Assembly: GCF_018141005.1 (NCBI RefSeq)
Contig: NZ_CP046582.1
Coordinates: forward strand, 4,712,001 to 4,776,000
Reading direction: 5' to 3'
DNA length: 64,000 bases
From: Erwinia sp. E602
GTDB taxonomy: Bacteria; Pseudomonadota; Gammaproteobacteria; Enterobacterales; Enterobacteriaceae
The notes beneath the pieces are model-generated. The model did no database searches, was not told the origin of the DNA, and was given only the letters and a program-made list of their open reading frames with translations. Numbering within the stretch: position 1 is the stretch's first letter; each line of letters starts with the position of its first letter. A program made the position numbers and the translations under genes. Of the stretch, positions 40,824-54,960 are shown piece after piece.

Positions 40824-41354
40824 TTACTGGCCGCCCTTCAGCAGACGGTACATGTCCTCTTCCGCCTGCTGATCTTCTGCCTCTGCATCATCATCCAGCG
40901 CGATACCCAGCTGTTCCATCAGCACGTCGATACGGTCCAGCGACTGATCGAGCCAGGCCTGGTCTTCCGCAGACAGCGTTTCACCGTTCTCCAGACGATC
41001 CAGCAGCGTATCCAGACGCGGATCGCTTTCCAGCGCAGCCAGCTCCTCTTCCGGTGACTGGCGCTTCTTCTCAGGTGCCGGTTTCGCGACTTTAGCCGGC
41101 TTCAGCGGTTTGCTGGCCGGCACGTTGGCACCGAGAGCGATAGGCTTTTTGCTGCCGATGCGCGGGTCTTTTGCCGCACTGCTGCTGCCGTTTTTCGGTT
41201 TTTCAGCGACCGGATTAGCCCGGCTGCCGGAGACGTTACCGCTGCCTTTTTTATTACGCTTGCGATCGCGCGCTTCCTGATTAAGTTCTTCGCGGGACTT
41301 GCGTTTTACCCGTGCTGGTTTTTTACCCTGGGGTGCGTGTGCTGGTTGCTTCAT
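40824..41354 (-). CDS. yihI: Der GTPase-activating protein YihI
   Basis: 176-residue protein that in E. coli stimulates the GTPase of the ribosome-assembly factor Der. The N-terminal half is Lys/Arg-rich and low complexity ([21 protein letters not shown]); the C-terminal half is acidic and helical ([26 protein letters not shown]... to the end). That charge split is typical of YihI. It lies downstream of CsrC on the same strand, as in E. coli. Confidence 0.94.
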   Translation of the reverse strand: MKQPAHAPQGKKPARVKRKSREELNQEARDRKRNKKGSGNVSGSRANPVAEKPKNGSSSAAKDPRIGSKKPIALGANVPASKPLKPAKVAKPAPEKKRQSPEEELAALESDPRLDTLLDRLENGETLSAEDQAWLDQSLDRIDVLMEQLGIALDDDAEAEDQQAEEDMYRLLKGGQ

Positions 41355-41421
41355 GGTTTCTGATCTCAGACGTTTATCTTCAGTATAGAATTGCGCCGGA
41401 ATCTAGCAGAAAGCGCAGCAA

Positions 41422-41610
41422 GAAAAAAGGCGGCAGGTCACCCTGTCGCCTTTTTTCGCACCTTCTACAGAAGGATTTACAGTATCAATGTCCTTTTTAG
41501 CAGCCAACGTCCCTGTTTTCCTTTGCCTCTGCCCACTCCTGTACCGCCCGCCATCATCCTGATGTTCCCTGAGCGCTTCATCCTGAAGGAAAACATCCTG
41601 TTTCCGGTAT
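41422..41610 (-). ncRNA. csrC: CsrC small RNA (CsrA-sequestering)
   Basis: Located between engB and yihI on the yihI strand, exactly the csrC position in E. coli. The minus-strand sequence holds nine GGA motifs, several in the form CAGGA, the CsrA-binding signature. It shares AAAGGAAAACAGGG-like sequence with E. coli CsrC and ends in the same terminator, a hairpin GGCGACAGG/CCTGCCGCC followed by six T (41423-41456). A promoter candidate is TTGTGA (41635-41640), 16-bp gap, TAAAGT (41613-41618), giving a 5' end near 41610 and about 190 nt, shorter than the roughly 245 nt of E. coli. No real ORF overlaps it. Confidence 0.87.
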
Positions 41611-41612
41611 CT

Positions 41613-41640
41613 ACTTTAGACGACGGAGCCAGTCTCACAA
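41613..41640 (-). promoter_or_regulatory. Candidate csrC promoter
   Basis: Minus-strand TTGTGA (-35) and TAAAGT (-10) with 16-bp spacing, about 5 bp before the first aligned base of CsrC. Strength cannot be judged from sequence. Confidence 0.5.
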
Positions 41641-41859
41641 GGTGACTGCCTGATAATTTACTATTTCACTTATCAGGTCATAATTAACTGACTGAAAAAT
41701 ATAACAATAAAGTTTTATGATTTTTTTAAAATCAGAGAGTACTGTCAATACTGATGGCAAATCTCTTACAGCAGCAATGCTGGCTTGTCTCTTACCGGGC
41801 GCTTTAGCGTCATACAGGGTATAATCAACGCAATTGCCCTTTTTTCTGGAGTATCTATT

Positions 41860-42498
41860 TTGTCTGGCTGGAATTATCACCTTACTCATTTTGTTACCAG
41901 CGCCCCCGATATTCGCCACCTGCCCTCCGATACCGGTATTGAGGTGGCGTTCGCCGGGCGTTCCAATGCGGGAAAATCCAGCGCGCTGAATACGCTGACC
42001 AATCAGAAAAGCCTGGCGCGTACCAGTAAAACGCCTGGACGCACCCAGCTGATTAACCTGTTCCAGGTGGCCGAAGGTTATCGCCTCGTCGACCTGCCCG
42101 GCTATGGTTATGCCGAAGTGCCGGAAGAGATGAAGCTGAAATGGCAGCGCGCACTGGCAGAGTATCTGCAGGAGCGGCAGTGCCTGAAGGGGCTGGTGGT
42201 GCTGATGGATATTCGCCATCCGCTCAAAGATCTCGATCAGCAGATGATCAAATGGGCGGTACAGAGCGGGATCGAAGTGCTGGTGCTGCTGACGAAAGCC
42301 GATAAGCTGGCTTCTGGCGCACGCAAAGCGCAGCTAAACGCCGTACGCGAAACCGCGAAAGGGTTTGTCGGCAACGTGCAGGTGGAGATGTTCTCATCGC
42401 TGAAGAAGATTGGCGTGGATAAGCTCAGCCAGAAGCTGGACAGCTGGTATCGCGAGATCCCACCGGCGGTGGAAGAAGACGCAGAAGAAACACAATAA
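41860..42498 (+). CDS. engB: Ribosome-biogenesis GTPase EngB (YihA)
   Basis: 212-residue essential-type GTPase acting in 50S assembly. G1 is [13 protein letters not shown]3 [11 protein letters not shown]4 TKADKL, and the [21 protein letters not shown]-terminal block matches E. coli. I use the TTG at 41860 as start: CTGGAG lies 8 bases upstream and the length then matches E. coli (210), whereas the ATG far upstream (41785) would add 25 residues unlike the family. The stop at 42496-42498 overlaps the 3' end of Spot 42 on the other strand. Confidence 0.94.
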   Translation: MSGWNYHLTHFVTSAPDIRHLPSDTGIEVAFAGRSNAGKSSALNTLTNQKSLARTSKTPGRTQLINLFQVAEGYRLVDLPGYGYAEVPEEMKLKWQRALAEYLQERQCLKGLVVLMDIRHPLKDLDQQMIKWAVQSGIEVLVLLTKADKLASGARKAQLNAVRETAKGFVGNVQVEMFSSLKKIGVDKLSQKLDSWYREIPPAVEEDAEETQ

Positions 42499-42604
42499 AA
42501 AACGCCCCAGTCACAGCGTGACTGGGGCGGCTAAATATTCAGCCAAATCCGATTACGTGAAGTAAAAGGTCTGAAAGATAGAACATCTTACCTCTGTACC
42601 CTAC
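42496..42604 (-). ncRNA. spf: Spot 42 small RNA
   Basis: 109-nt RNA that represses catabolic genes with Hfq, itself repressed by CRP-cAMP in E. coli. The 5' end GTAGGGTACAGAGGTAAGAT and the middle segment are nearly identical to E. coli Spot 42. The terminator stem GCCCCAGTCAC/GTGACTGGGGC with T-run differs only in the loop. It is convergent with engB and lies downstream of polA, the same as in E. coli. Confidence 0.96.
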
Positions 42605-42881
42605 GCGACGAACTTTACCTGATTTTTTGAGCGGTCAAAAGGGTTTTCTGTAGTAAATTTTCAGAAAACGACCGGATTAATCCAACATAAGTCACATAAC
42701 GACAGCAATCCTGTAGCTTAATTACTAAAAAAATGCTTTTGCTTGAAACGCTTAGCTGCATTTTTCTCCACAGGTCCATTGTGGCCGTTGCTGAACCGAT
42801 TAATCCGTACGATTTTCTTATGACCGATCGGGCCATCCGGCCTGAAGAACAGACCGGAGCATGGCCCGTGTTAGCAGCGCC

Positions 42882-45683
42882 TTAGTGCGCTTCATCCCAG
42901 TTATTACCTACGCCGACCTCAACGCGCAGCGGCACGTCCAGCGTCATGCTGCTCTCCATCAGCTGACGAATTTTTGCCGTCGCCGCCTCAACCGCGTCAG
43001 CACGGACTTCAAACACCAGTTCATCGTGTACCTGCATAATCATGGTGACGTCTGAATCCGGCGTGGAGGTCAACCAGTCATCCACCGCAATCATCGCCCG
43101 TTTGATAATGTCCGCGGCGGTACCCTGCATCGGTGCGTTGATCGCGGCACGTTCCGCCGCTTTGCGACGGATGGCATTGCTGGCGTTGATGTCCGGCAGG
43201 TAGAGACGACGGCCGTCCAGCGTCTCAACGTAGCCTTTCTCCGCGGCCTGCTCGCGGGTGCGCTCCATATACTGCAGCACGCCCGGATAGCGCTGGAAGT
43301 AGAGGTCCATATACTTCTTCGCTTCACCGGCCGGAATATTGAGCTGGCGCGACAGGCCAAAGGCGCTCATACCGTAAATCAGGCCAAAGTTAATCGCTTT
43401 CGCGCTACGGCGCTGCTCACCACTTACCTTGTCCAGCGCGACGCCAAACACTTCGGCGGCGGTGGCGCGGTGAATGTCCTGCTCGCTGGCAAATGCAGTA
43501 AGCAGTCCCTTATCCTGCGACAGGTGCGCCATGATACGCAGCTCAATCTGCGAGTAGTCCGCCGCCAGGATCACGTGCCCCTGAGGAGCGATAAAGGCCT
43601 GCCGGATGCGCCGACCCTCATCGTTGCGCACCGGGATATTCTGCAGGTTCGGATCGCTGGAGGAGAGGCGCCCGGTGGCCGTTACCGTCTGGTGATAGGA
43701 GGTGTGCACCCGCTTGCTGACCGGGTTGATCATCTGCGGCAGCTTGTCGGTGTAGGTCGACTTCAGCTTCGACAGCCCGCGATGCTCCAGAATCACCTTC
43801 GGCAGCGGATAGTCGAGCGCCAGCTCCGCCAGCACCTCCTCACTGGTAGACGGCGCGCCGCCCGGGGTTTTTTTGGTCGGCTTGATGCCCTGCTTTTCAA
43901 ACAGAATGGTCTGCAGCTGCTTAGGCGATGAGAGGTTAAACGGTTCGCCGGCCAGATCGTGCGCCTGTTTTTCCAGCTCGGCCAGACGGTTGCCCAGCTC
44001 CTGTGAGTGCGCCGCAAGAATCGCCTGGTCGATCAGCACGCCGTTACGCTCAATGCGTGAGATCACCGGCACCAGCGGCATCTCAACCTGCTCGAACACC
44101 TGCTTCGGTCCGGTTTCTGCCGCCAGCAGCGGCCACATTTTCAGATGCAGCTGCAGGGTGACGTCGGCGTCTTCCGCCGCATAATGGCTGGCCTGCTCGA
44201 GCGCGATCTGATTAAAGGTCAGCTGGTTCTTCCCTTTACCGGCAATCTCCTCAAAGGTGACCGTCTTATGGTTCAGCCAGCGTGCCGCCAGCGTATCCAT
44301 ATCGTGGCGGCCGGCGACGCTGTTCAGCGCGTAGGATTCAAGCATGGTATCGAAACGGATGCCGCGCAGCTCAATGTCATAGCGCTGCAGCACGCCGCGG
44401 TCGTACTTGAGGTTCTGCCCGACCTTCAACGCACCCGCGTCTTCCAGCAGCGGCTTCAGCCGTGCCAGCACCTCGCTGCGGTCCAGCTGCTCCGGCGCAT
44501 CAAGATAGTCGTGTGCCACCGGCAGATAGGCAGCCTCTCCCGGCGCTACCGCAAAAGAGAGTCCGACGATGTTGGCGCTGAGGGTATCGAGCGAGTCGGT
44601 TTCCAGATCAAAGGCAAACAGCTCGCTGTTCTGCAACTTCTGCAGCCAGCTGTCGAACGTCGCCTGATCCAGAATGGTGACATAGCCGTCAGCGGAGAGC
44701 GTACTCACCGATTCGGCTGGCTCAGAGGCGGGATCTGCCTGCTGCTCCACTGCGGCAACTTTTTTCGCTGACGCGTTGCCACGGTTGCCCTGCAGCCATT
44801 TACCCTCTTCCAGATCGACGATCCAGCGCTTAAATTCGTAGTGTTTAAACAGCTCCAGCAGCGCTTCCACCGCCGGTTCAGTCACCGTCAACTGCTCGCA
44901 GGTTAACTCCAGCTCAACGTCGGTTTTGATGGTCGCCAGCTGGTACGAGAGGAAGGCCATCTCCCTGCTCTGTTCCAGTTTGGCGGCCATGGTTTTTGCC
45001 CCACGGAAGGTCAGCGTGGCCACCTTGTCCAGATTAGCGTAAATCTCTTTAATGCCGCCTAATCCCTGCAACAGCGCCTGCGCCGTTTTCTCCCCCACGC
45101 CGGCCACACCCGGAATGTTATCGGAGGAGTCGCCCATCAGCGCGAGGAAATCGATGATCAGTGACGGTGGGATACCGTATTTGGCTTCCACCTCGTCCGG
45201 GCCAAGAATGGCGTTGTTCATGGTATTGATCAGCGTGACGTCCGGCGATACCAGCTGGGCCATATCTTTGTCACCGGTGCTAATCAGCACCGGTTTACCC
45301 ATTTTTTCCGCCGCCAGCGCCAGCGTGCCGATCACATCATCGGCCTCGACGCCCGGCACGGCCAGCAGCGGCAGCCCCATCGCTTTCACCATCGCGTGCA
45401 GCGGTTCAATCTGCGCGCGCAGGTCGTCAGGCATCGGCGGGCGATGGGATTTATAGGCCTCAAATAATTCGTCGCGGAACGTTTTACCCTTAGCGTCAAA
45501 CACCACGGCGACGTGGCTTGGCTTATATTGCAGCAGCAGGCTGCGCAGCATGTTCAGCACACCATACATGGCGCCGGTCGGTTCCCCGGCTGCGTTGGTT
45601 AGCGGGGGGAAAGCATGATAAGCGCGGTACAGGTAGGAGGATCCATCTACCAGGATCAGCGGGTTTTCTGCAATTTCAGCCAT
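42882..45683 (-). CDS. polA: DNA polymerase I
   Basis: 933-residue repair and Okazaki-processing polymerase (E. coli 928). The N-terminal 5'-3' exonuclease (about 1-320; [28 protein letters not shown]), 3'-5' proofreading domain with DxE ([11 protein letters not shown]) retained, and the polymerase domain with motif A DYSQIELR, motif B ([14 protein letters not shown]) and motif [11 protein letters not shown]. All active-site acids appear intact. Spot 42 follows. yihG, present upstream in E. coli, is absent. Confidence 0.98.
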   Translation of the reverse strand: MAEIAENPLILVDGSSYLYRAYHAFPPLTNAAGEPTGAMYGVLNMLRSLLLQYKPSHVAVVFDAKGKTFRDELFEAYKSHRPPMPDDLRAQIEPLHAMVKAMGLPLLAVPGVEADDVIGTLALAAEKMGKPVLISTGDKDMAQLVSPDVTLINTMNNAILGPDEVEAKYGIPPSLIIDFLALMGDSSDNIPGVAGVGEKTAQALLQGLGGIKEIYANLDKVATLTFRGAKTMAAKLEQSREMAFLSYQLATIKTDVELELTCEQLTVTEPAVEALLELFKHYEFKRWIVDLEEGKWLQGNRGNASAKKVAAVEQQADPASEPAESVSTLSADGYVTILDQATFDSWLQKLQNSELFAFDLETDSLDTLSANIVGLSFAVAPGEAAYLPVAHDYLDAPEQLDRSEVLARLKPLLEDAGALKVGQNLKYDRGVLQRYDIELRGIRFDTMLESYALNSVAGRHDMDTLAARWLNHKTVTFEEIAGKGKNQLTFNQIALEQASHYAAEDADVTLQLHLKMWPLLAAETGPKQVFEQVEMPLVPVISRIERNGVLIDQAILAAHSQELGNRLAELEKQAHDLAGEPFNLSSPKQLQTILFEKQGIKPTKKTPGGAPSTSEEVLAELALDYPLPKVILEHRGLSKLKSTYTDKLPQMINPVSKRVHTSYHQTVTATGRLSSSDPNLQNIPVRNDEGRRIRQAFIAPQGHVILAADYSQIELRIMAHLSQDKGLLTAFASEQDIHRATAAEVFGVALDKVSGEQRRSAKAINFGLIYGMSAFGLSRQLNIPAGEAKKYMDLYFQRYPGVLQYMERTREQAAEKGYVETLDGRRLYLPDINASNAIRRKAAERAAINAPMQGTAADIIKRAMIAVDDWLTSTPDSDVTMIMQVHDELVFEVRADAVEAATAKIRQLMESSMTLDVPLRVEVGVGNNWDEAH

Positions 45684-46042
45684 AGGGGGTCACGTTCTTC
45701 CGGGTTGCTTCGATGGGTGTAAGGATGCCACAGCCGGGCATAAAACAGGAAATCGCAACGGCGATTATTCAGGATGTGATGCAATTACTGCGGCATGGCG
45801 CGCAATGAGGTTCTGTGGATAAGTTTGTGTGTAATTTTTCTGATCGGATGGCAGGAACCGATAACAGCATCAGCAATTATCACTATTTATTCTAATAATC
45901 ATAAGGTTAATTTGATTCTGAATAAGACAATCTGACTTTTTCGACATTTTTCATTTGTGGATATAAGTCAAAGATATAAAGCGGGATAACGCGATATATG
46001 GCTGGAGAAAGCACAATTTCACCACGTTCATTCCATAACGAT
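45684..46042. other. polA-dsbA intergenic region with a DnaA-box-like 9-mer
   Basis: About 360 bp, AT-rich in its left-to-middle part. It contains an exact DnaA-box 9-mer TGTGGATAA (45814-45822, TTATCCACA on the minus strand) and a one-mismatch copy TGTGGATAT near 45956-45964. DnaA is reported to stimulate polA in E. coli, so the site could be functional (inference). No gene is supported here. Confidence 0.5.
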
Positions 46043-46069
46043 AAAAAAAACGCCGGCTCATGGCCGGCG
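46043..46069 (-). terminator. dsbA terminator
   Basis: On the minus strand CGCCGGC-CATGA-GCCGGCG followed by eight T, about 20 bases after the dsbA stop. Confidence 0.9.
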
Positions 46070-46087
46070 ATAATCTGACCGTTGAGC

Positions 46088-46717
46088 TTACTTCTGGCTG
46101 ACCAGGAACTTCACCACGTTCGCAAAGCCCTGCACATAGTTGTCCATTGAGCTGGTGTCGAGACCGCCGTTGTTAACCATATATTTGCCGTTAACGAACA
46201 TCGCCGGCACGCCGCGCAAATCCAGATCGGCTGCAGCTTTCTCCTGCTGAGCAACCAGTGATTTAACGACAAAGCTGTTCCAGGCCGCGTCGTAATCTTC
46301 TGGTTTGATGCCGGCAGCTTTCACAAAGGCCGCCTTCAGGCTGGCCGCATCGGTGATGGTCTGGCTTTTCTGAATACCGTCAAACAGCGGTGCCGTAACT
46401 TTATCTTCCACGCCCAGCGCCATTGCTACCGCCCAGGCCTGGGTCACGGTTTTACCCAGATCGCCGCCGAGGAATTCAACGTGATATTTGGTGACCTTAA
46501 CGTCCGCAGGCAGGTTTTTCTTTACCGCATCACTCACGTGCCAGACTTCTTCAAACTCAAAGCAGTGTGGACAGAAGAATGAGAAGAACTCCAGCACCTG
46601 GGGTTCACCGGTAGCTGGTTTATCCAGCGTCACATACTCTTTGCCATCGGTAAATTGTGCAGCGGAAGCGCTGAAAGCCAGAACCATGCCGACCAGCGCA
46701 AACAAAATCTTTTTCAT
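46088..46717 (-). CDS. dsbA: Periplasmic disulphide oxidoreductase DsbA
   Basis: Introduces disulphides into exported proteins, including fimbrial subunits. 209 residues with signal peptide (about 1-19, ASASA). Active-site motif C49-P-H-C52 (FFCPHCFEF) and the cis-proline segment [10 protein letters not shown] are present. It lies 48 bp after srkA on the same strand; in E. coli dsbA is partly read from a promoter in srkA. Confidence 0.97.
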   Translation of the reverse strand: MKKILFALVGMVLAFSASAAQFTDGKEYVTLDKPATGEPQVLEFFSFFCPHCFEFEEVWHVSDAVKKNLPADVKVTKYHVEFLGGDLGKTVTQAWAVAMALGVEDKVTAPLFDGIQKSQTITDAASLKAAFVKAAGIKPEDYDAAWNSFVVKSLVAQQEKAAADLDLRGVPAMFVNGKYMVNNGGLDTSSMDNYVQGFANVVKFLVSQK

Positions 46718-46765
46718 TGTGAAACTCTCTCCTCGTAACGGATCAGTAGGTGAACAAAAGGACTA

Positions 46766-47758
46766 TCACAGCGGGTAACCTGGCATTAACTGCAGCGGGG
46801 GTTCCTGCAAAATCCGGTCCTGTTCAGTAAAAATGGAAATCTGACGGCGCCAGAAATCTTCATCCGTCATCCACGGGAAACTGCCCGGGAAAGCCGGATC
46901 GTGCCAACGGCGTACCACCCATGCCAGATAATAAACCATCCGCATAGCACGTAAAGGTTCAATCAGTGACAATTCATGTTCGTCAAAGTCGCTGAATTCA
47001 CGGTAGGCCTCCAGCAGAATATCCCACTGCAGACGCTGTTCCTGGCGATCGCCGTTGATCAGCATCCACAGATCCTGCACTGCCGGGCCATTGCGCGCGT
47101 CGTCCAGATCGACAAACAGCGGGCCATCACGCCAGAGAATATTGCCAGGGTGACAGTCACCGTGCAGACGCAGCGGCTGCCACTGAGTATGCCAGCTGTT
47201 TTGTAAAGTTGTGCGCAGGCGCTCCACGCTGGTCAGTAAATTATCTTTCATCCCGGCAGGCACCAGATCGCTGGCGGCCAGCGTGGCTAAGGGCTGGTCG
47301 ATATACTCCTGTAATCCCATCGTCGGCCGATCGGTGAAGATTTTTTTACGGCCGGTCTGATGAATGCGCCCGAGATAACGTCCAACCCACTCCAGCTGAT
47401 CGTAGTTATCCGTTTCATACTGGCGGCCGCCGAGGCTGGGAAAGACCGCAAACCAGAACCCCTGATGCTGTTGCAAGGTGGTGCCGCCCAGCGTCAGCGG
47501 GGCTGCGACAGGCACCTCATCGGCGAACAGCTCGGCGGTGAACTGATGCTCCTCGGCGATTTGCGCCTGTGACCAGCGCTGTGGTCGATAAAATTTGGCG
47601 ACATAGCGCCGTTTATCTTCATCGGCGAACTGGTAGACGCGGTTTTCGTAGCTGTTCAGCGCCGTCAGGCCGGATTCCACGCGGATCCCGCTATCCCACA
47701 GCGCATCGAGGATGGCGTCTGGCGTCAGCGTGTCAAAGTTAAAGGCAGGTTCTTTCAT
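46766..47758 (-). CDS. srkA: Stress response kinase A (YihE)
   Basis: Ser/Thr protein kinase of the APH/choline-kinase fold, 330 residues. The catalytic loop is LHGDCHPGNILW with Mg-binding DLDDARNGP, and the N-lobe has YVAKFYRPQRW. In E. coli YihE counters stress-induced death, and is in the Cpx-responsive yihE-dsbA unit. It is followed by dsbA and preceded by yihD. Confidence 0.95.
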   Translation of the reverse strand: MKEPAFNFDTLTPDAILDALWDSGIRVESGLTALNSYENRVYQFADEDKRRYVAKFYRPQRWSQAQIAEEHQFTAELFADEVPVAAPLTLGGTTLQQHQGFWFAVFPSLGGRQYETDNYDQLEWVGRYLGRIHQTGRKKIFTDRPTMGLQEYIDQPLATLAASDLVPAGMKDNLLTSVERLRTTLQNSWHTQWQPLRLHGDCHPGNILWRDGPLFVDLDDARNGPAVQDLWMLINGDRQEQRLQWDILLEAYREFSDFDEHELSLIEPLRAMRMVYYLAWVVRRWHDPAFPGSFPWMTDEDFWRRQISIFTEQDRILQEPPLQLMPGYPL

Positions 47759-47832
47759 CCGGCATGCTCTTACGGGAAATGTGCCTGCAAGAATATCATT
47801 AAACGCCGGTCGTCATGCCGGCTACGGCCGAT

Positions 47833-48102
47833 TTACTCCTTAATTATGCCGCGAGCCCGCAGTAAGGCGGTCTTAAAATCATCCTCATAGTCTTTGGCTA
47901 AACCGGGGATAACCGCCGTATCAGCCGCGCTGCGCATTTTAAGATGATAGATCAGCGCGTCATCGCTCAGCGTGGCCAGCGGCTGCGTAAAGCCGGCGTC
48001 ATCGGCCATCTGCTGTAAAAACTCCAGCAGGTTCAGGTCGGGCTGCTCCTGCCACGCGGGCTGTAACAGGGTAATAAGCTCGTTGAGTCGGTGATATTTC
48101 AT
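47833..48102 (-). CDS. yihD: DUF1040 protein YihD
   Basis: 89-residue cytoplasmic protein of unknown function, same length as E. coli YihD. The family sequence is recognisable in [18 protein letters not shown] and the C-terminal [17 protein letters not shown]. It is upstream of srkA on the same strand and divergent from mobA (72-bp gap). Confidence 0.94.
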   Translation of the reverse strand: MKYHRLNELITLLQPAWQEQPDLNLLEFLQQMADDAGFTQPLATLSDDALIYHLKMRSAADTAVIPGLAKDYEDDFKTALLRARGIIKE

Positions 48103-48174
48103 AGTATTCTTCCTCTGTCAGCCCCTGCCCGATTGCCGGCAGGGAACTCTTTTCATCAGCTAAGGACAGTGATC

Positions 48175-48762
48175 ATGAGTCTGTTTTCCGCTGCGGATAA
48201 AGCCACAATCACCGGTGTGATCCTTGCCGGCGGGCGTGGTAGCAGAATGGGCGGCAACGATAAAGGGCTGCTGCTGTATCGTAACCAGCCGTTGTATCAA
48301 CACGTGTTGTACCGCTTACGGCCCCAGGTAGACAGGGTATGGATTAATGCCAACCGCAATATTGCGTTATATCAACAGAGTGGCCTGCCGGTGATACGCG
48401 ATACGCTGGCGGACTTTCCCGGCCCACTGGCCGGCATGCTGAGCGCACTGCTACAGGCAGAAACAGAGTGGCTGGCCTTCAGTTCCTGCGATACGCCGCA
48501 TCTGCCGGACAATCTGGTGGAACATCTGTGGCGGCATAAGGGACTGGCGAAGGCAGTTTGGGCACGTGCGGAACAGCGCGATCACCCCACGCTGGCGCTA
48601 CTGCACCGGGATCTGGCGGGTTTACTGGCGCAGTATCTGGCACGGGGAGAGCGTAAACTGCTGCTCTTCTTACAGCAGGCGGGCGGGCACAGCGTGGAAT
48701 TTAGCCTCACCGGACGGGCTTTTGACAATATTAACCGGCCAGAAGATTTAATTGACAGATAA
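48175..48762 (+). CDS. mobA: Molybdenum cofactor guanylyltransferase MobA
   Basis: Transfers GMP to molybdopterin to make the MGD form of the cofactor. 195 residues, near E. coli's 194. The nucleotidyltransferase motif is LAGGRGSRMGGNDKGL; a second is SSCDTPHLP (Asp for Mg). The ATG at 48175 has GGACAG upstream; an earlier in-frame ATG overlaps yihD's start region. mobB, which follows mobA in E. coli, is not present before the rRNA operon. Confidence 0.95.
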   Translation: MSLFSAADKATITGVILAGGRGSRMGGNDKGLLLYRNQPLYQHVLYRLRPQVDRVWINANRNIALYQQSGLPVIRDTLADFPGPLAGMLSALLQAETEWLAFSSCDTPHLPDNLVEHLWRHKGLAKAVWARAEQRDHPTLALLHRDLAGLLAQYLARGERKLLLFLQQAGGHSVEFSLTGRAFDNINRPEDLIDR

Positions 48763-49160
48763 TCGCCGGAAACAGACCTCTTTACTCCATATCTGACACG
48801 CTTCAGGGGGTATTTTAGCCTTTATAACAGTATGAGAATCTCTTCCTGAGCCATTTATCTCACTAATTTTATGAGAAATTAATTATCTAACAGGTGATTA
48901 AGAGGGTTAATGATTCAATGCCTGCAGAAAATAGCTTAAAGACCCTCTCTCAGACGCGCACCATCCGTGATTTTACGCCGATTTTTATACCCGGAGCACA
49001 ATAAAGCGCCATCACTTTTTATTCGGACCACGGATGAGTCATCAGCCCGGTCCGGAGCGGCGGGTTTTGCGTTTAAAATCTGATTTTTTGACCAGTGAAG
49101 AGGGAAAACGGAGGGGGACGAGCCGTTACGGCAGGGGTTTTTTATCGTGTTTTTTGCAAA
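48763..49160. other. mobA-rrn intergenic region, no gene supported
   Basis: About 400 bp with no good ORF on either strand. mobB would be expected here from E. coli order and I see no remnant of it at the protein level. The stretch CATCCGTG ... CACGGATG (around 48963 and 49032) forms a distant inverted repeat of unknown meaning. Confidence 0.6.
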
Positions 49161-49190
49161 AGAAAAAACCCCGGCCTTTCGGTCGGGGTT
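49161..49190 (-). terminator. Terminator after the second (broken) 5S copy
   Basis: Minus-strand AACCCCGACC-GAAA-GGCCGGGGTT with a T-run: a 10-bp stem (one G-U pair) that ends the whole rRNA operon. Confidence 0.92.
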
Positions 49191-49202
49191 ATTCTTTGTT
49201 TG

Positions 49203-49390
49203 ATGCCTGGCAGTTTATGGCCCACATCCCTGTGGGCCACCCTTCGGGCCGGCGCTGAGCGCCGTTCAAAATGGCTCCCGGCCATTTTGTCCTGCTCTCG
49301 CATGGGGAGGCCCCACACTACCCTCGGCGCTACGGCGTTTCACTTCTGAGTCCGGCATGGGGTCAGGCGGGACCACCGGGCTGAAGACGC
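49203..49390 (-). pseudogene. Second 5S rRNA copy, interrupted
   Basis: About 90 bases (49291-49380) match the 5S core with only a few changes, from the GGTGGTCCC stretch to GCATGGGG on the appropriate strand. The 3' terminal CTGCCAGGCAT is also present (49203-49215), but 75 bp (49216-49290) carrying three hairpins lie between it and the core. The 5' helix-I strand (TGCCTGGCGG in the intact copy) is replaced by the first terminator's T-run plus GCGT. Helix I therefore cannot form, and a functional 5S RNA is unlikely. Confidence 0.85.
49216..49290. repeat. Three-hairpin palindromic element within the second 5S copy
   Basis: Three perfect stems in 75 bp: TGGCCCAC-ATCCCT-GTGGGCCA (49218-49239), GGCGC-TGA-GCGCC (49251-49263) and CAAAATGGC-TCCCG-GCCATTTTG (49267-49289). 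It resembles REP-type or mosaic intergenic elements of enterobacteria. No second copy was seen in this window. Confidence 0.8.
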
Positions 49391-49420
49391 AAAAAAGCCC
49401 CATGCTTTCGCATGAGGCTT
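49391..49420 (-). terminator. Terminator after the intact 5S gene
   Basis: Minus-strand AAGCCTCATGCG-AAAG-CATGGGGCTT with a six-T run; one mismatch in the stem. It separates the intact 5S gene from the broken copy. Confidence 0.88.
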
Positions 49421-49433
49421 ATTGCTTAATTTG

Positions 49434-49553
49434 ATGCCTGGCAGTTCCCTACTCTCGCATGGGGAGGCCCCACACTACCATCGGCGCTACGGCGTTTCAC
49501 TTCTGAGTTCGGCATGGGGTCAGGTGGGACCACCGCGCTAAAGCCGCCAGGCA
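49434..49553 (-). rRNA. rrf: 5S ribosomal RNA
   Basis: 120 nt. Starts TGCCTGGCGG and ends CTGCCAGGCAT, so helix I pairs. The body matches enterobacterial 5S throughout (GTGGTCCCACCTGACCCC, GTAGTGTGGGG). It is the last functional RNA of the operon. Confidence 0.97.
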
Positions 49554-49779
49554 AATCTTTTGTGCCGTCCTGTGTCTTTTGCACTGATGCTGCGTTGGCT
49601 GCGCTCGTCAGCTCAGTCACATACTGGTGTATGCTCCTTCACTGCCTTCGCTTGCCGCCTTGCCTCAGTACAAAATCCTTCGGACTATAGTCCGCAGAAC
49701 AACTGAATTCTTTATCCGGTAAAACAAGCTGAAAATCTTTGCGTCTCTCATAACGCTACCAGAACGCTTCTGGCGTTGT

Positions 49780-52687
<2,908 letters not shown>

Positions 52688-52821
52688 TCACAACCCACAA
52701 GCGTCCCGCAGGACAACTCGAAAGTTGCAAGCATTTGAGAGACTCGAACATATCGTTGACTTCATTCTTATTACGGAGAATGAAAACGACATGTCGTTTC
52801 AATTTTCAGCTTGTTCCGGAT

Positions 52822-52833
52822 TTTTAAAGAGCA
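52822..52833 (-). promoter_or_regulatory. boxA antitermination element in the 16S-23S spacer
   Basis: Minus-strand TGCTCTTTAAAA, the rrn boxA that loads the Nus antitermination complex before 23S. Confidence 0.8.
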
Positions 52834-52914
52834 AATATCTCAAACGTGACTGGCCTTACGGCTTAATCAGTTTTGAGATACTGGTTGGTAACGTCTTTCA
52901 CGTCGTTACCGGTG

Positions 52915-52990
52915 TGGCGTCCCCAAGGGGATTCGAACCCCTGTTACAGCCGTGAAAGGGCAGTGTCCTGGGCCTCTAGACGATGGGGAC
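52915..52990 (-). tRNA. gltT-like: tRNA-Glu (TTC)
   Basis: 76 nt including encoded CCA. Acceptor stem GTCCCCA pairs with TGGGGAC; the anticodon loop reads CTTTCAC (anticodon TTC); T-arm GGGGTTCGAATCCCC. It is the only tRNA in the spacer, as in E. coli rrnB, C, E and G. Confidence 0.97.
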
Positions 52991-53064
52991 CTTGGGTGCT
53001 ACTTTGCTCGTTACTTTTCTATCAGACAATCTGTGTGGACACTACGCGGGAAAGTATCTTGAGG

Positions 53065-54604
<1,540 letters not shown>

Positions 54605-54759
54605 AAAGTTCGATTTGCTGCAACAAGTGCAGCGATGCTCATCTGTAAAACGTCATAATGAATTTCATTATGTGTTCACTCGTGAGACTTGATATTTTTT
54701 GACACCCGAAGGTGTCTGATATCAATCCTGCGAGTGCCCACACAGATTGTCTGATAAAT

Positions 54760-54772
54760 TGTTAAAGAGCGG
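54760..54772 (-). promoter_or_regulatory. boxA antitermination element in the rrn leader
   Basis: Minus-strand CGCTCTTTAACAA, the leader boxA, about 155 bases upstream of 16S. Confidence 0.8.
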
Positions 54773-54810
54773 TGCAATCAGTGCCGAAGCTTCCTGTTGC
54801 GAGGTGGCGT

Positions 54811-54838
54811 ATATTACGCTTTCCTCCTTCGGAGTCAA
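54811..54838 (-). promoter_or_regulatory. rRNA promoter P2
   Basis: Minus-strand TTGACT-16 bp-TAATAT. Lies about 120 bp downstream of P1, the usual enterobacterial rrn arrangement. Confidence 0.8.
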
Positions 54839-54932
54839 CTTCTTTTTGAGAAGTTTTTTCCGGCGGTTCAGAACTTCCTGAACCTCTCAACACGCTGGCC
54901 TGTAAGCCGTTGTTCCGTGTCGATGGAGGCGC

Positions 54933-54960
54933 ATTATAGGGAGTTCCCGACGGGTGACAA
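54933..54960 (-). promoter_or_regulatory. rRNA promoter P1
   Basis: Minus-strand TTGTCA-16 bp-TATAAT with an AT-rich UP-element region (CATTTTTTTGC) directly upstream and a GCGCC discriminator after the -10, as expected for ppGpp/DksA-controlled rRNA transcription. Confidence 0.88.

Noticed and set aside
41391..41645. 84-codon frame between yihI and engB
   Set aside because: It overlaps CsrC and lies antisense to it; no ribosome site or recognisable product.
48963..49039. Inverted repeat CATCCGTG/CACGGATG as terminator
   Set aside because: The arms are about 60 bp apart with no T-run; probably coincidental or of unknown meaning.
52725..52955. Frame across the 16S-23S spacer
   Set aside because: It covers boxA and the tRNA-Glu gene, so it is a non-coding spacer.
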